Notes: a model not told the origin generated them from the sequence alone. A DNA stretch of 64,000 nucleotides from UBA6623 sp965248235 (GCA_965248235.1 CBDFIU010000004.1:1488001-1552000), one strand, 5' to 3'. Positions 19,173-28,693 are shown, numbered from the stretch's first letter. Made by a program: numbers and translations.

Positions 19173-21428
19173 ATGGCCACGTTGACCGCCGATCTAATCG
19201 CACAACACGGGCTGACCCCGGAAGAGTACAGCCGCATCCTCGAACACCTCGGCCGCGAGCCGACCTTCACGGAGCTGGGCATTATCAGCGTGATGTGGAG
19301 CGAGCACTGCTCCTACAAGAGTTCGCGGCTGCATTTGAAAAAGCTGCCGACCGAGGGCGGCAGCGTGCTCGTCGGCCCCGGTGAAAACGCCGGCATTATC
19401 GACATCGGCGGCGGTTGGGCCGCGGCGTTCAAAATCGAGTCGCACAACCATCCCAGCTTCATCGAACCGTTTCAAGGAGCCGCGACAGGCGTCGGCGGCA
19501 TTCTCCGCGACATCTTCACCATGGGAGCACGGCCGATCGCCGTGATGGATTCCCTGCGCTTCGGCGAACTCGACGACCCCGAAAGCGGCCCCCGCAACCG
19601 CCATATCGTCAGCGGAGTCGTTGGCGGCATCAGCCACTACGGCAATTGCTTCGGCGTCCCCACCATCGGCGGCGAGTGTATTTTCGAACCCGGCTACGAT
19701 GGCAATCCGCTGGTCAATGCTTTCGCCTTAGGCATCTTTCGCAAGGACAAGATTTTCTTCGGGCAAGCGTCGGGCGTCGGCAACCCGGTCATCTATGTCG
19801 GAGCCAAAACGGGTAAGGACGGCATCCACGGAGCCTCGATGGCGTCGAGCGAATTCGACGAGGAATCGGAAGAGAAGCGTCCCAATGTCCAAGTCGGGGA
19901 CCCATTTCTCGAAAAGCTGCTGCTCGAAGCTTGTCTCGAAGCGATGGAAACCGGCGCTATCGAGGGCATTCAAGACATGGGGGCCGCCGGGCTGACCTGC
20001 TCGACCTGCGAGATGGGCGGGCGCGGCGGCAGCGGCATCGAGATTGAACTGAAACACGTCCCGCAGCGCGAAAGCGGCATGACGCCCTACGAGATCATGC
20101 TGTCGGAATCGCAAGAGCGGATGCTGCTCGTCGCCGAGCGCGGCCGCGAGCAGGAGGTCTATGACGTCTTCCGCAAATGGGGTTTGGACGCGGCCGAGAT
20201 CGGCGTGGTCACCGGCGACGGCCTGCTGCGCGTCAAGAATCAAGGCGAGGTGGTCGCCGAGATTCCCAATCCACTGCTGACCGACGACGCGCCGCTCTAC
20301 GACCGGCCGGCCTCGACGCCGCCGCGAACCGCGCCGCTCGACGGCCCCGAGATCGATCTGTCGGAAACCGCGGGCTTCGGCGACGCGCTCGCGACACTGC
20401 TTGCCTCGCCTGACATCTGCTCCAAGCGCTGGGTCTTCGCGCAATACGATTACATGGTTCGCACGAATACCACGGCGGGCCCCGGAGGCGACGCGGCGGT
20501 GGTCCGCGTCAAGGAAGCCGGCGTTTCGCTGGCCATGGCGCTCGACGGCAACGGGCGATTCTGCGCGCTCGACCCTCGCGAAGGCGCCAAGCTGGCCGTG
20601 GCCGAGTGTTGCCGCAATCTCGCCACGGTCGGGGCGGAGCCGATGGCGGCGACGAACTGCCTAAATTTCGGCAACCCGGAAAAACCCGAGATCATGGCCC
20701 AGCTCATCGAAGCCATCGAAGGGATCGGCGAGGCTTGCCGACATTTCGAAACACCGATTACCGGCGGCAACGTCAGCCTCTATAACGAAACCTTGGGAGA
20801 AGGCATCTACCCGACGCCGGTGATGGGCATCGTCGGATTGGTCGATCACCAAGACCCTCCGCCGGGCATTCATTTCCGACAACCCGGACGCCGACTGGTC
20901 TTGCTGGGCGGACTTCTGCCGGGCACGGCCGGCGCCGACGCGCAAATCGAGCGGCGTTTTGGGAGTTCGCAATACGCCAAGGTTATCGTCGGCGAGGTCT
21001 GGGGATTGCCTCCCGCGCTCGATATGGATTATGAGAAGCGCGTGCATTCGGCGGCCCGCCGCATCGTGAAGGCGGGCTTGGCGGAATCGGCGCACGACCT
21101 CAGTGACGGCGGGCCGGCCGTCGCCGCCGCGGAATCGTCGTTTGGCTCCGCGGGCATCGGAGCGGCGATCGAGCTTGATTCCGCGATCCCGGCGCACTAT
21201 TTGCTGTTTCACGAAGCGCCGTCGCGGATCTTGCTGTCGGTTGCGGAAGACGCCCTCGGCGATGTCCTCGCGGCGGCAGCCGATTGCGACGTCGAGGCGA
21301 TCGAGATCGGAGAAACCGTCGAGGGTCGGCTCTCCGTGTCCGTAAACGGGACGAAGCTGTTCGATCGGCCTGTGGACGAGTTGCAAGAAATCTGGGCCAC
21401 GTCACTCGAAAGGATCCTGGCGCGATAA
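19173..21428 (+). CDS. purL: phosphoribosylformylglycinamidine synthase, synthetase subunit
   Basis: A 751-residue ATP-dependent synthetase, matching the short PurL that works with PurQ and PurS rather than the about 1,300-residue fused enzyme. Motifs include MWSEHCSYKSS near the N-terminus, ENAGIIDIGGGWAAAFKIESHNHPS (the HNHP site) and ITGGNVSLYNE. It sits between purQ and purF on one strand and shares one base with purF (TAATG). Confidence 0.97.
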   Translation: MATLTADLIAQHGLTPEEYSRILEHLGREPTFTELGIISVMWSEHCSYKSSRLHLKKLPTEGGSVLVGPGENAGIIDIGGGWAAAFKIESHNHPSFIEPFQGAATGVGGILRDIFTMGARPIAVMDSLRFGELDDPESGPRNRHIVSGVVGGISHYGNCFGVPTIGGECIFEPGYDGNPLVNAFALGIFRKDKIFFGQASGVGNPVIYVGAKTGKDGIHGASMASSEFDEESEEKRPNVQVGDPFLEKLLLEACLEAMETGAIEGIQDMGAAGLTCSTCEMGGRGGSGIEIELKHVPQRESGMTPYEIMLSESQERMLLVAERGREQEVYDVFRKWGLDAAEIGVVTGDGLLRVKNQGEVVAEIPNPLLTDDAPLYDRPASTPPRTAPLDGPEIDLSETAGFGDALATLLASPDICSKRWVFAQYDYMVRTNTTAGPGGDAAVVRVKEAGVSLAMALDGNGRFCALDPREGAKLAVAECCRNLATVGAEPMAATNCLNFGNPEKPEIMAQLIEAIEGIGEACRHFETPITGGNVSLYNETLGEGIYPTPVMGIVGLVDHQDPPPGIHFRQPGRRLVLLGGLLPGTAGADAQIERRFGSSQYAKVIVGEVWGLPPALDMDYEKRVHSAARRIVKAGLAESAHDLSDGGPAVAAAESSFGSAGIGAAIELDSAIPAHYLLFHEAPSRILLSVAEDALGDVLAAAADCDVEAIEIGETVEGRLSVSVNGTKLFDRPVDELQEIWATSLERILAR

Positions 21429-22855
21429 TGAAAGCGACCGTGTTGTCCGACAAGTTCCACGAAGAGTGCGGCGTCTTCGGCATCTACGGCCATCCGGAAG
21501 CCGCCAACCTCGCCTACCTGGGCCTCTATGCCCTGCAACATCGAGGCCAGGAAAGCGCCGGCATCTGTTCGAGCGACGGCGAAAAACTGCACTGCCGCAA
21601 GGACATGGGCTTGGTGGCGGAGATCTTCACCGAGTCCGTCCTCAAAGAACTCCGCGGCAAGATGGCAATCGGCCACACCCGCTATTCGACGGCGGGGCAG
21701 AGCGCGCGACTCAACGCCCAGCCGTTTTTCGTCGAGTGCAGTAAGGGACAAATCGCCGTTGCTCATAACGGCAACCTGACCAACGCCATCGATGTTCGCC
21801 GCGAGCTCGAAATGTCAGGGTCGATTTTTCAAGCCAGTAGTGACACCGAGGTCATCATTCATCTGATGGCGCGATCGCGGGAAGATCGGCTCAAGCATGC
21901 GCTGCGGGAATCGCTGTTGCGCATGGAGGGCGCCTATTCGTTGGCGCTGCTGGCGAAAGACCGGCTGATCGTGGCTCGTGACCCGCACGGGTTTCGGCCG
22001 CTGGCCTTCGGACGACTCGAACACGACGGCCACAGCGCCTACGTCTTTGCTTCCGAGACCTGTGCCTTCGATTTGATCGGCGCGACCTATGTGGATGACG
22101 TCGAACCGGGCGAGATGATCACGGTGGACGCGGAGGGGCTGCACCGCGAGCGCTTCGCCCCGGCTCGCAAGCGCTGCCAATGCGCTTTCGAACATGTTTA
22201 CTTCTCGCGGCCCGACTCGATCGTCTTCGGGCGTTCGGTGCAAGAATCGCGCGAAATGCTCGGCCACTTGCTCGCCCGCGAGTCTCCCGTGGATGCCGAT
22301 ATCGTCGTGCCGCTGCCCGACTCCGGCGTGGACGCCGCGATCGGCTATGCGGCCGAATCGGGAATCCCCTACCGCATGGGGCTGATTCGCAATCACTACG
22401 TCGGCCGCACGTTTATCGAGCCCAAGCAATCGATTCGCGACTTCGGCGTGAAACTCAAGCTCAATCCGGTACGCGGCATCATCAAGGGGAAACGGGTCGT
22501 TCTGGTGGACGATTCGCTGGTTCGGGGCACGACCAGCCGAAAGATTGTCCGCATCATGCGGCAAGCCGGAGCCAAGGAAGTGCACCTGCGTATCTCCTGC
22601 CCCCCGACGGTTTCGCCGTGCTACTACGGGGTCGATACGCCGGATAAAAACGAACTGATCGCGGCCAACCACACCGTCGATAAGATTCGCGATCACACCG
22701 AAGCCGACTCGCTGGCATACCTCTCGCTTGAAGGCTTACAGCAAGCCGTCCAAGACAACCGAGAAGAGTACTGCTATTCCTGCTACACGGGGGACTACCC
22801 AACGGATTTGGTGGGCATCGAGCAACTGCTGGCCGATCGTCGCGAAAAAGGCTGA
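21428..22855 (+). CDS. purF: amidophosphoribosyltransferase
   Basis: A 475-residue enzyme that makes phosphoribosylamine from PRPP and glutamine, the first committed step of purine synthesis. A propeptide (MKATVLSDKFHEE) precedes Cys14, the N-terminal nucleophile of the Ntn glutaminase, so maturation by cleavage is expected. The PRPP-binding loop VVLVDDSLVRGTTS is clear. Cysteines in RCQCAFEH and the C-terminal CYSCYTG fit the iron-sulfur form known from Bacillus. Its start codon overlaps the purL stop by one base. A frame open further upstream overlaps purL and is not used. Confidence 0.97.
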   Translation: MKATVLSDKFHEECGVFGIYGHPEAANLAYLGLYALQHRGQESAGICSSDGEKLHCRKDMGLVAEIFTESVLKELRGKMAIGHTRYSTAGQSARLNAQPFFVECSKGQIAVAHNGNLTNAIDVRRELEMSGSIFQASSDTEVIIHLMARSREDRLKHALRESLLRMEGAYSLALLAKDRLIVARDPHGFRPLAFGRLEHDGHSAYVFASETCAFDLIGATYVDDVEPGEMITVDAEGLHRERFAPARKRCQCAFEHVYFSRPDSIVFGRSVQESREMLGHLLARESPVDADIVVPLPDSGVDAAIGYAAESGIPYRMGLIRNHYVGRTFIEPKQSIRDFGVKLKLNPVRGIIKGKRVVLVDDSLVRGTTSRKIVRIMRQAGAKEVHLRISCPPTVSPCYYGVDTPDKNELIAANHTVDKIRDHTEADSLAYLSLEGLQQAVQDNREEYCYSCYTGDYPTDLVGIEQLLADRREKG

Positions 22856-22857
22856 GC

Positions 22858-23736
22858 CTATTCGACAGGCACCGCCGGCTGCGTCTGTTGGGAAGTTCTT
22901 TCGCGAATGGCCGCGACGGTGAGTTGCGCCTGTTGGGCGACGCCCGCCGACATGTCCTCTCGCGGTCGATAGTATCGCCGTACGGCTTCAATGTCTTCCT
23001 CGGTTCCGATCAAGTAGAGGCCGCGCAGGGCCTCGAAAATATGCGATGCGTCGGGGCCGAGCCGCACGACCTCGGTGTCGGGGGTGATCTCGGCGCCGTC
23101 TTCCAGCAAACGTTCCTCGACAAGACCGGGAACCGGAGAGCGGATTTCCAACGCCTCTTCTTCCCCCTCGACTTCGACCCGCGCGATGAGAGTGCCGGCG
23201 GCAACGACATCACCCTCATCCAAGCGGTTCACGAAGACGCCTTGGTGCGGGCTGAGCACGATGTAGTCGTCGAGCATGGCGCGCAACTCGGAATGTCCGG
23301 CGTTGTCGCGGAAGCGAGTCAGCGACAGAGCGGCATTGCGGCGCACCAGCGGCTCCGGGTCCGCGAGGAGTTCGCGGAGCTTTGCGTGGAAAGCGGGCTC
23401 GGTGTTGTCCTGCCCCATCACCCAAGCGACGTTGGCCCTGAGTTGAGTCAGGGAATGGTCGGCGAGGGCGATCACGGCCGGGTACCATCTTGTGACCGAA
23501 CGGTCGTCGCGGTTCAGACGGTCGGAAATCCGTGATAGCGCGTGTTGCGCGCGGCGGGGGTGCTCCTCGTCGGTGAGATATTCGCCGATCTCGGCGTTCG
23601 TGAGTTCACGTCCGAACCATGTCCCGCGCCAGAACAGAAACATCATCAAGACGATCAGCACCGAGAGGGCCGAAACTATCATCGTGGCTTTGCGCGAAGC
23701 CGCTTGTTGGGTTGTTTCCGGAGAAGGCTCGGACAT
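22858..23736 (-). CDS. membrane protein with HEAT-like repeats and a barrel-sandwich (lipoyl-like) domain
   Basis: A 292-residue single-pass protein. A short N-terminal region precedes a membrane helix (about 19-38, IVSALSVLIVLMMFLFW). A HEAT-like helical region (VTRWYPAVIALADHSL, LRELLADPEPLVRRNAALSL) follows, then a barrel-sandwich hybrid domain (GVFVNRLDEGDVVAAGTLIA, RSPVPGLVEERLLEDG) like those of membrane-fusion proteins and lipoyl carriers, but with no lysine hairpin for lipoate or biotin. I start at 23736 because the residues upstream do not look like protein. Its stop lies 2 bp from that of purF (convergent). The role is unknown; an envelope adaptor is plausible. Confidence 0.7.
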   Translation of the reverse strand: MSEPSPETTQQAASRKATMIVSALSVLIVLMMFLFWRGTWFGRELTNAEIGEYLTDEEHPRRAQHALSRISDRLNRDDRSVTRWYPAVIALADHSLTQLRANVAWVMGQDNTEPAFHAKLRELLADPEPLVRRNAALSLTRFRDNAGHSELRAMLDDYIVLSPHQGVFVNRLDEGDVVAAGTLIARVEVEGEEEALEIRSPVPGLVEERLLEDGAEITPDTEVVRLGPDASHIFEALRGLYLIGTEEDIEAVRRYYRPREDMSAGVAQQAQLTVAAIRERTSQQTQPAVPVE

Positions 23737-23860
23737 GCGAGTAACCAGTATACCGGGCCGTCTCGAATTCGCAGGCGCCGGCGGTTGTGGACAGTGGGAG
23801 CGCCTCCCGCCAACGACTCCGGCGTCTTCCAAGCGCGGCGATCGATGACGGTCGGAACGC

Positions 23861-23866
23861 TATAAT
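23861..23866 (+). promoter_or_regulatory. consensus -10 TATAAT placed for a leaderless tmk transcript
   Basis: A perfect TATAAT ends six bases before the TTG start of tmk, which puts the expected transcription start on the start codon itself. No convincing -35 was seen. Confidence 0.55.
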
Positions 23867-23872
23867 TGCAGC

Positions 23873-24529
23873 TTGCGCAACGGCATTTTCATCAGCCTGG
23901 AAGGCGTTGACGGCAGCGGCAAAACGACCCAATTGGAGCGTTTGCGGCAGAGCCTCGAAGCCAAGGGGTATTCGGTCGTCGTTGCGCAAGAACCGGGCGG
24001 AACGCGGCTGGGCCGGCGCATTCGTGAGATTCTTCTCGAAGCGGCCAATCAGGACTTGCGGCCGATTCCCGAACTGCTGCTCTACTTCGCTTCTCGCGCT
24101 CAAAATATCGCCGAAGTCATCATGCCCGCGCTCGATGCCGGCAAGATCGTGATCGCCGATCGCTTCACCGACGCCACCGCGGCCTATCAGGGCTACGGGC
24201 GCGGCCTGGGCGTCGAGGTTGTGCGCGCCATCGAGAGCGTGGCTTGCTCGGGCATTCAACCCGACTTGACCTTACTGCTCGACATCGACCCCGCAACCGG
24301 CGTGAGGCGCGCGTTGAAGCGCAACGAGCAAGAAACCGTGGACGAAAGTCGCATGGAGAAGGAGGGCTTGGCGTTTTTCGAGCAAGTTCGCGCCGGGTAC
24401 CTTGAACTGGCTCGTCAACAACCCGACCGCATCAAGACGATCGATGCCGGCGGCGCGATCGAAGAAACGGCGGCGGCGATTGAAAGCGCCGTAGCGCCGG
24501 TTCTCGAGCGGCACGGCGCGGCGGGGTGA
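23873..24529 (+). CDS. tmk: thymidylate kinase
   Basis: A 218-residue kinase that phosphorylates dTMP to dTDP. The P-loop EGVDGSGKTTQ is followed by the DRF substrate motif (IADRFTDATAAYQG) and the lid. The family normally begins a few residues before the P-loop strand, which fits the TTG at 23873; there is no in-frame ATG or GTG nearby. TATAAT lies directly upstream, so the mRNA may have no 5' leader. Confidence 0.95.
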   Translation: MRNGIFISLEGVDGSGKTTQLERLRQSLEAKGYSVVVAQEPGGTRLGRRIREILLEAANQDLRPIPELLLYFASRAQNIAEVIMPALDAGKIVIADRFTDATAAYQGYGRGLGVEVVRAIESVACSGIQPDLTLLLDIDPATGVRRALKRNEQETVDESRMEKEGLAFFEQVRAGYLELARQQPDRIKTIDAGGAIEETAAAIESAVAPVLERHGAAG

Positions 24530-24557
24530 TGCAACCCACGGATTGCAGGGCTGGGGA

Positions 24558-24577
24558 GGCCCGGAGATCTGTCCCAC
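24558..24577. repeat. degenerate copy of a 20-bp intergenic word
   Basis: The sequence matches GGCCTGGAGACCTGCCCCAC at 17 of 20 positions. Better copies stand at 34832-34851 and 44015-44034. Confidence 0.4.
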
Positions 24578-24625
24578 TGTGGGCTTGCATCGGACACTTG
24601 CCGCCGACAACGGCGTCGCGGAAAC

Positions 24626-25120
24626 CTACTCGCGCATCTGTTGCAGCGAAGTCGCCATGGTTGGCTGGGGCTCGACGGCGATGGGCGGAACATCCTGTAG
24701 CAACGGATACTCGCCGGATTCCGTCTCGCCGCTCCGGCGCGAGCCCAAGCGCCTCTTGACCCAGTAGGAGTACAGGCCCGAGCCCACGGAGATGAGGATC
24801 AGCAGGGCGATCAAGTCTCCGATATAGCGCCCGATCGGACCAAAGAAGGCCCCCGAGTGCAGGTCGCCGATCACAACGTGCAGGCCGTTCGAATCGGGAT
24901 GGTATTCATTGCTGTAATGCGGGGTCAAATAGGCGTTCGAAACCTCGATGTCGATCAGCCCGAAATCTTCCTGATGATTGATCAAGACTCCGGTAATCGC
25001 CATCAACACCAGCCACAGCGCCACCACGAACCCGGTGATGAGGTGGACCCCGCGCCAGCGGCGGAAGGCCGCGTTTAACTTCTTCGCTCGAATACCGTTG
25101 CCGTTGCCGTTACCCTGCAT
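24626..25120 (-). CDS. PepSY-domain membrane protein
   Basis: A 164-residue inner-membrane protein with two membrane helices: one near residues 25-48 (HLITGFVVALWLVLMAITGV, followed by LINHQED) and one near 105-125. Between them is a periplasmic PepSY-like segment. The WRGVHLITG start and LINHQEDFG are typical of small PepSY-TM proteins. It is the last gene of the porin/FMN-binding/ApbE operon and overlaps apbE by 11 bases. In such operons it is a candidate conduit passing electrons from the membrane to a flavinylated periplasmic protein; this is inference from context. Confidence 0.75.
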   Translation of the reverse strand: MQGNGNGNGIRAKKLNAAFRRWRGVHLITGFVVALWLVLMAITGVLINHQEDFGLIDIEVSNAYLTPHYSNEYHPDSNGLHVVIGDLHSGAFFGPIGRYIGDLIALLILISVGSGLYSYWVKRRLGSRRSGETESGEYPLLQDVPPIAVEPQPTMATSLQQMRE

Positions 25121-26243
25121 TTTCTATCCCTTTCGCCAAGCATCTATCCCTTTTCCCAAACGGGCCGACGCAGTGCTGTCGGACCTCGCCGCCCACAAGA
25201 CCGATCAGCCTGCCTTGTCGGCCGACACGCTTCAGGAAGTCTCGCCCCTTGTCCAATCCCATCACGAAAACCGCCGTCGAAAGCGCATCGGCCTCGGCCG
25301 CGCCCGGAGCCTGAACCGTCGCGCTCAAGATTTTCCCGCCGGCCGCCTGTTGTACCGCGCCTACCGGCAGACCGTTGCGCGGATCGATGATGTGGCTGTA
25401 GCGCTTGTCTCTAATCACTAGCGACCGTTCGTAGTCGGCCGAGGTCGAAACCGCGCCGTCGCGGACATAGAAAGCCGCTGCTTCTTCATCGTCTTCAACA
25501 TCTTCCGCATCGGGCCGAAGCGGATCGCGCAACGAAATTCGCCATCCCCGCCCGGAGCGATCGCTGCCCAGCGCATAAACCGTACTCGTCCCCGCGCTCA
25601 ACAAAGCGTTGCGAACGCCGCGGCGCTTGAGGACCACAAGCGCCCGGTCGAGCGCCCAACCCTTGCCGATCGCGCCGAAATTCACCCTCACGCCGGCAGT
25701 GCGGAAACGGACCCCTCCGCCGTCGAGCAATTCGACTCTTCGCCAACCGACATGGCGCAGAATCTCTTGCCGCTCCTCATCGGCCGGCGGCCGACCGGCT
25801 TGTTCGGCTTCTTCCCACAGACCGACCAACGCCCCGGCGGTAACGTCGAAGGCGCCGTCTGAAAGCTCGGAGAATTTCCGCGAGAGCGCCAGGACGTCGT
25901 AAAGCCCGGGCTCAACCTCGATCAGCCCGCGAGCCGCCTCGCGGTTCAAGCGCGTCAAGGCGCTGTCGTCGCGGTAATGGCTCAGCAACTCGTCAGCCTT
26001 GCGAATTTCCGCAAAGGCGGCCTCGAAGGCTTCCGCTGTCTGTTCGCGATCTTTGCCGTAGCCTCGGATCTCGAAGATTGTGCCCATCACGTAATGGGCG
26101 CGCTGCACAAAGTGTTCTTCCGTGCTCGCCGCCGGCCCGGCGATGTCTTGGGGCAAGCCGATCTCGGGTGATTCCGCCCAGCCGGCCGCGGCAACCAAGC
26201 CAACCAGCAGCCCGGCAATCAGGGCGCTACGCATTCGGGTCAT
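25110..26243 (-). CDS. apbE: FAD:protein FMN transferase (ApbE family)
   Basis: A 377-residue exported enzyme that covalently attaches FMN from FAD to threonine or serine of target proteins. The signal peptide is MTRMRSALIAGLLVGLVAAAGWA. Family motifs are VNFGAIGKGWALDRA, ALLSAGTSTVYALG and HIIDPRNGLPVG. ATG 26243 overlaps the stop of the FMN-binding gene (ATGA), which fixes the start. The likely substrate is that upstream neighbour. An acidic stretch (EDVEDDEEAA) forms an insertion. Confidence 0.9.
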   Translation of the reverse strand: MTRMRSALIAGLLVGLVAAAGWAESPEIGLPQDIAGPAASTEEHFVQRAHYVMGTIFEIRGYGKDREQTAEAFEAAFAEIRKADELLSHYRDDSALTRLNREAARGLIEVEPGLYDVLALSRKFSELSDGAFDVTAGALVGLWEEAEQAGRPPADEERQEILRHVGWRRVELLDGGGVRFRTAGVRVNFGAIGKGWALDRALVVLKRRGVRNALLSAGTSTVYALGSDRSGRGWRISLRDPLRPDAEDVEDDEEAAAFYVRDGAVSTSADYERSLVIRDKRYSHIIDPRNGLPVGAVQQAAGGKILSATVQAPGAAEADALSTAVFVMGLDKGRDFLKRVGRQGRLIGLVGGEVRQHCVGPFGKRDRCLAKGIENAG

Positions 26244-26860
26244 GGCAGCACCTCGGTTGCCTCGCTCCATGAGGCCGATGCCGTTTCCCCGTAAGTCTCT
26301 TCGAGAAAGGCCAAGGCTTTACGAACGCCCCGGCTCATCGCCCGCACCGACAGCGTCGCGCCGGAGATGTTCTTGATATCCCACCGCGCGGCAATTGGGT
26401 CCTCGAGATTTTTGCGCGCGAACTGCCGCAGAAAGGCTTGATGCCGAACCTCGCCGCCGATCGATTCGCGATACATCATCACCGCAACATCCTTGACGGC
26501 AAGGTCGGGCGTGGTGGCGACAATGAACGTGATGGGGCGGTGCTTGCCGATCTCCTCGCAAACCACCGCGTGCCCAATGATCCGGTCTTGCTTGTAAGCC
26601 GTGAAGCTGACGTAGAATGGCTCCCAAATGCTCGGCTTCAGCCGTCCGATGCGCTGTTTGATGCGGACGCGCAGCGCTTCGTCGGAAGGGACGTCCTTGC
26701 GCTCGATGCGGTCGGCCTTGGGAAACATCACCTTGGGCGCCTCTTCGAGACTGAGGTAGACATCGACTCTTTCCGCCGTCAACACGGTCGAGGCGAGACA
26801 CAGCGCCGAGGCGGCCGCGACGACCAACCCTCGAACACTCATCGAAATCGCCGTGCTCAT
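26240..26860 (-). CDS. FMN-binding domain protein, likely flavinylated by ApbE
   Basis: A 206-residue secreted protein. The signal region contains MSVRGLVVAAASALCLAST. ATG 26860 is preceded by GAGGA. The C-terminal FMN_bind domain ends with DIKNISGATLSV, whose SGAT matches the [S/T]GA[S/T] motif on which ApbE places FMN through a phosphoester bond. It sits between the porin and apbE with ATGA coupling to the latter. The expected role is a periplasmic one-electron carrier; its electron donor and acceptor are not shown by the sequence. Confidence 0.82.
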   Translation of the reverse strand: MSTAISMSVRGLVVAAASALCLASTVLTAERVDVYLSLEEAPKVMFPKADRIERKDVPSDEALRVRIKQRIGRLKPSIWEPFYVSFTAYKQDRIIGHAVVCEEIGKHRPITFIVATTPDLAVKDVAVMMYRESIGGEVRHQAFLRQFARKNLEDPIAARWDIKNISGATLSVRAMSRGVRKALAFLEETYGETASASWSEATEVLP

Positions 26861-26867
26861 GATTCCT

Positions 26868-28631
26868 CTAGAAGCCAAACGCCGTCCCCATGACGAAACT
26901 GTCGAAAGAGCGGTCCCCCAGCGGGTCGGTTCCGACCGGCCTCGGGAAGATCAAGTGACTCCCCGATGTCCGCCGGTTGTGCTCCCAAGCGGCGGAAAAC
27001 ACCACCGAAGGCGTCGGGCGATAGGCTAGGCCGAGCGACATTCTCGCCTGCGCTAAGTCTTCTGTGTCGAGCCGCGTGATGTTTCCCGCGGCGAAATCAA
27101 AGGCGGTCAGGGAGTCGCCGAACTTGACGCGCTCAAGGCGCACGATCGGGATCAACTCGGGGTCCCCGAAGCCTCGGCCGAGAAAGCCGTCCCGGAGCCA
27201 CTTGGGCCGCAGCCGGTATTTGAAGTCCACCCAGAAGCCGTTGCGGCGATTCGTGAACGGCCCCTTGAATTCGCCTTCAAGCTCGGTTTCGAGAGTCGCC
27301 GTTTCCGCGCTGGTCGTCTTGGCGGCGGCGTCAACCATCTGGCGGCCCATGTCGTTGAGCACGTCGCGCATCGCGCCGAAGTTCGTAAAGATATATTCGC
27401 CCTCGATCTCGAAATTGCCCAGCGTCGTCTTGCCGTCGAAAGCCAAGGTGTTAACCCAGCCGTCCTGAAGCAGATAGTCGGGCGTGTACTCGCCGTGATA
27501 GCCCGAGAAAGCGAACTCATACCCCAGACGCGGACGGAAAGCCGTGCGCCAAGTGAAAGCATTGGCCGTATTCGTGCCGTTGAAGGCCCCGGAGGAAAAC
27601 GAAAGCTCCGGTTCCAGTTCGAGCAGGTTGCGGCCCTCGCGTAGCGAGACGACTTCTTCCATGGCGAAATCAAGTTGCGCGCCGTTGACGACATACGCCT
27701 GGTAGTCGAAAAAGCCTTGCCCCCATGGAATGTTGCCGACAACGCCCGCGCCCAGCTCGCGCCAAGCCGACTTCACCGGCAGGGCCGGGCCGCCGCGAGC
27801 CGCCAGCGGCCGCCGCGGCAAGTCCCAGTAATTGTCTTCGTGCAGCAGATTAAAACGGCCCACCGGAGGAAGCACGACCCCCATGCGGGCGCCGATCTTG
27901 TCGTTGAAATCAAACTGCGCCCAGGCCTGCTCGACGGCCAGCTCGCCACCGCTGCTCCCCTCGACTTCTTGAATGAAGCGCACCCCGGCGCGATTGCGGT
28001 CGGCGCGTCCTCGATTTTCGGGAATGGCGTTCCGCTCGACCTCGATCTCGTTGAGCCGCTCCATCTCGACTTCTGCGTAGAAGCGCAGCCGATCAGTCGG
28101 CTTGGCGTCGAGGGTGACCACGAAGCGCCGAAAATCGAAGGAGCTAAAACCGCGTTTCAAGCGCGGCAAGTCGCCGACTTGCGGTCCCAGGTCAATGTTG
28201 TTGGTTTCGAAGCGAAACGACCCGTACCCGCCGACCTTGATCGCGTCGCCAAACAACCCGGACCCGGGGCGCAGGGCCGTCGAGGCCGGGCGTGGATCCT
28301 TCTCGGCGGTCAGACTGTCGTAGAGCCCGCCCGCGGCCGCCCGCGGAGGGTCGGCCGGGCGCGTCGACGGTTGCGCCGCGCTCGCTCGGGCCGGCTCGGC
28401 GAACGCGGCGTTGCGAAGCGCGGCCAGTTCCTCGATTTGTTGATGCACTTCAGCCAACTTGGCGCGCAGATCTTCAATCTGTTGATCGATCGCCGCGACG
28501 GCGGTTTCGACCGACGGTTTTAGCGCGGATGTCGAAGCCGCGGTATCCGCGACGGCAGTGCCGCCAAGGTGCAAAACGGCTAGCGCGGCCGGCAACCACA
28601 CCCCTCCCGCTGTTGGCAGTTTCAGCCGCAT
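26868..28631 (-). CDS. outer-membrane porin-like beta-barrel with N-terminal coiled coil
   Basis: About 587 residues. A signal peptide (MRLKLPTAGGVWLPAALAVL, cleaved near TAVADTAA) is followed by a predicted coiled coil (AIDQQIEDLRAKLAEVHQQI). The long C-terminal domain has alternating beta-strands ending in FGF, typical of an outer-membrane barrel; it resembles phosphate-selective porin O/P-like proteins. I start at 28631, where the signal peptide begins. It is the first gene of the operon with the FMN-binding protein, apbE and the PepSY protein. Three dyad sites lie upstream. Confidence 0.78.
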   Translation of the reverse strand: MRLKLPTAGGVWLPAALAVLHLGGTAVADTAASTSALKPSVETAVAAIDQQIEDLRAKLAEVHQQIEELAALRNAAFAEPARASAAQPSTRPADPPRAAAGGLYDSLTAEKDPRPASTALRPGSGLFGDAIKVGGYGSFRFETNNIDLGPQVGDLPRLKRGFSSFDFRRFVVTLDAKPTDRLRFYAEVEMERLNEIEVERNAIPENRGRADRNRAGVRFIQEVEGSSGGELAVEQAWAQFDFNDKIGARMGVVLPPVGRFNLLHEDNYWDLPRRPLAARGGPALPVKSAWRELGAGVVGNIPWGQGFFDYQAYVVNGAQLDFAMEEVVSLREGRNLLELEPELSFSSGAFNGTNTANAFTWRTAFRPRLGYEFAFSGYHGEYTPDYLLQDGWVNTLAFDGKTTLGNFEIEGEYIFTNFGAMRDVLNDMGRQMVDAAAKTTSAETATLETELEGEFKGPFTNRRNGFWVDFKYRLRPKWLRDGFLGRGFGDPELIPIVRLERVKFGDSLTAFDFAAGNITRLDTEDLAQARMSLGLAYRPTPSVVFSAAWEHNRRTSGSHLIFPRPVGTDPLGDRSFDSFVMGTAFGF

Positions 28632-28693
28632 GATGAAGGAACCAATCGAAGGTGTCGCGGCCGGCCCAAGCCGACCCAATCACGATCCCGCAA

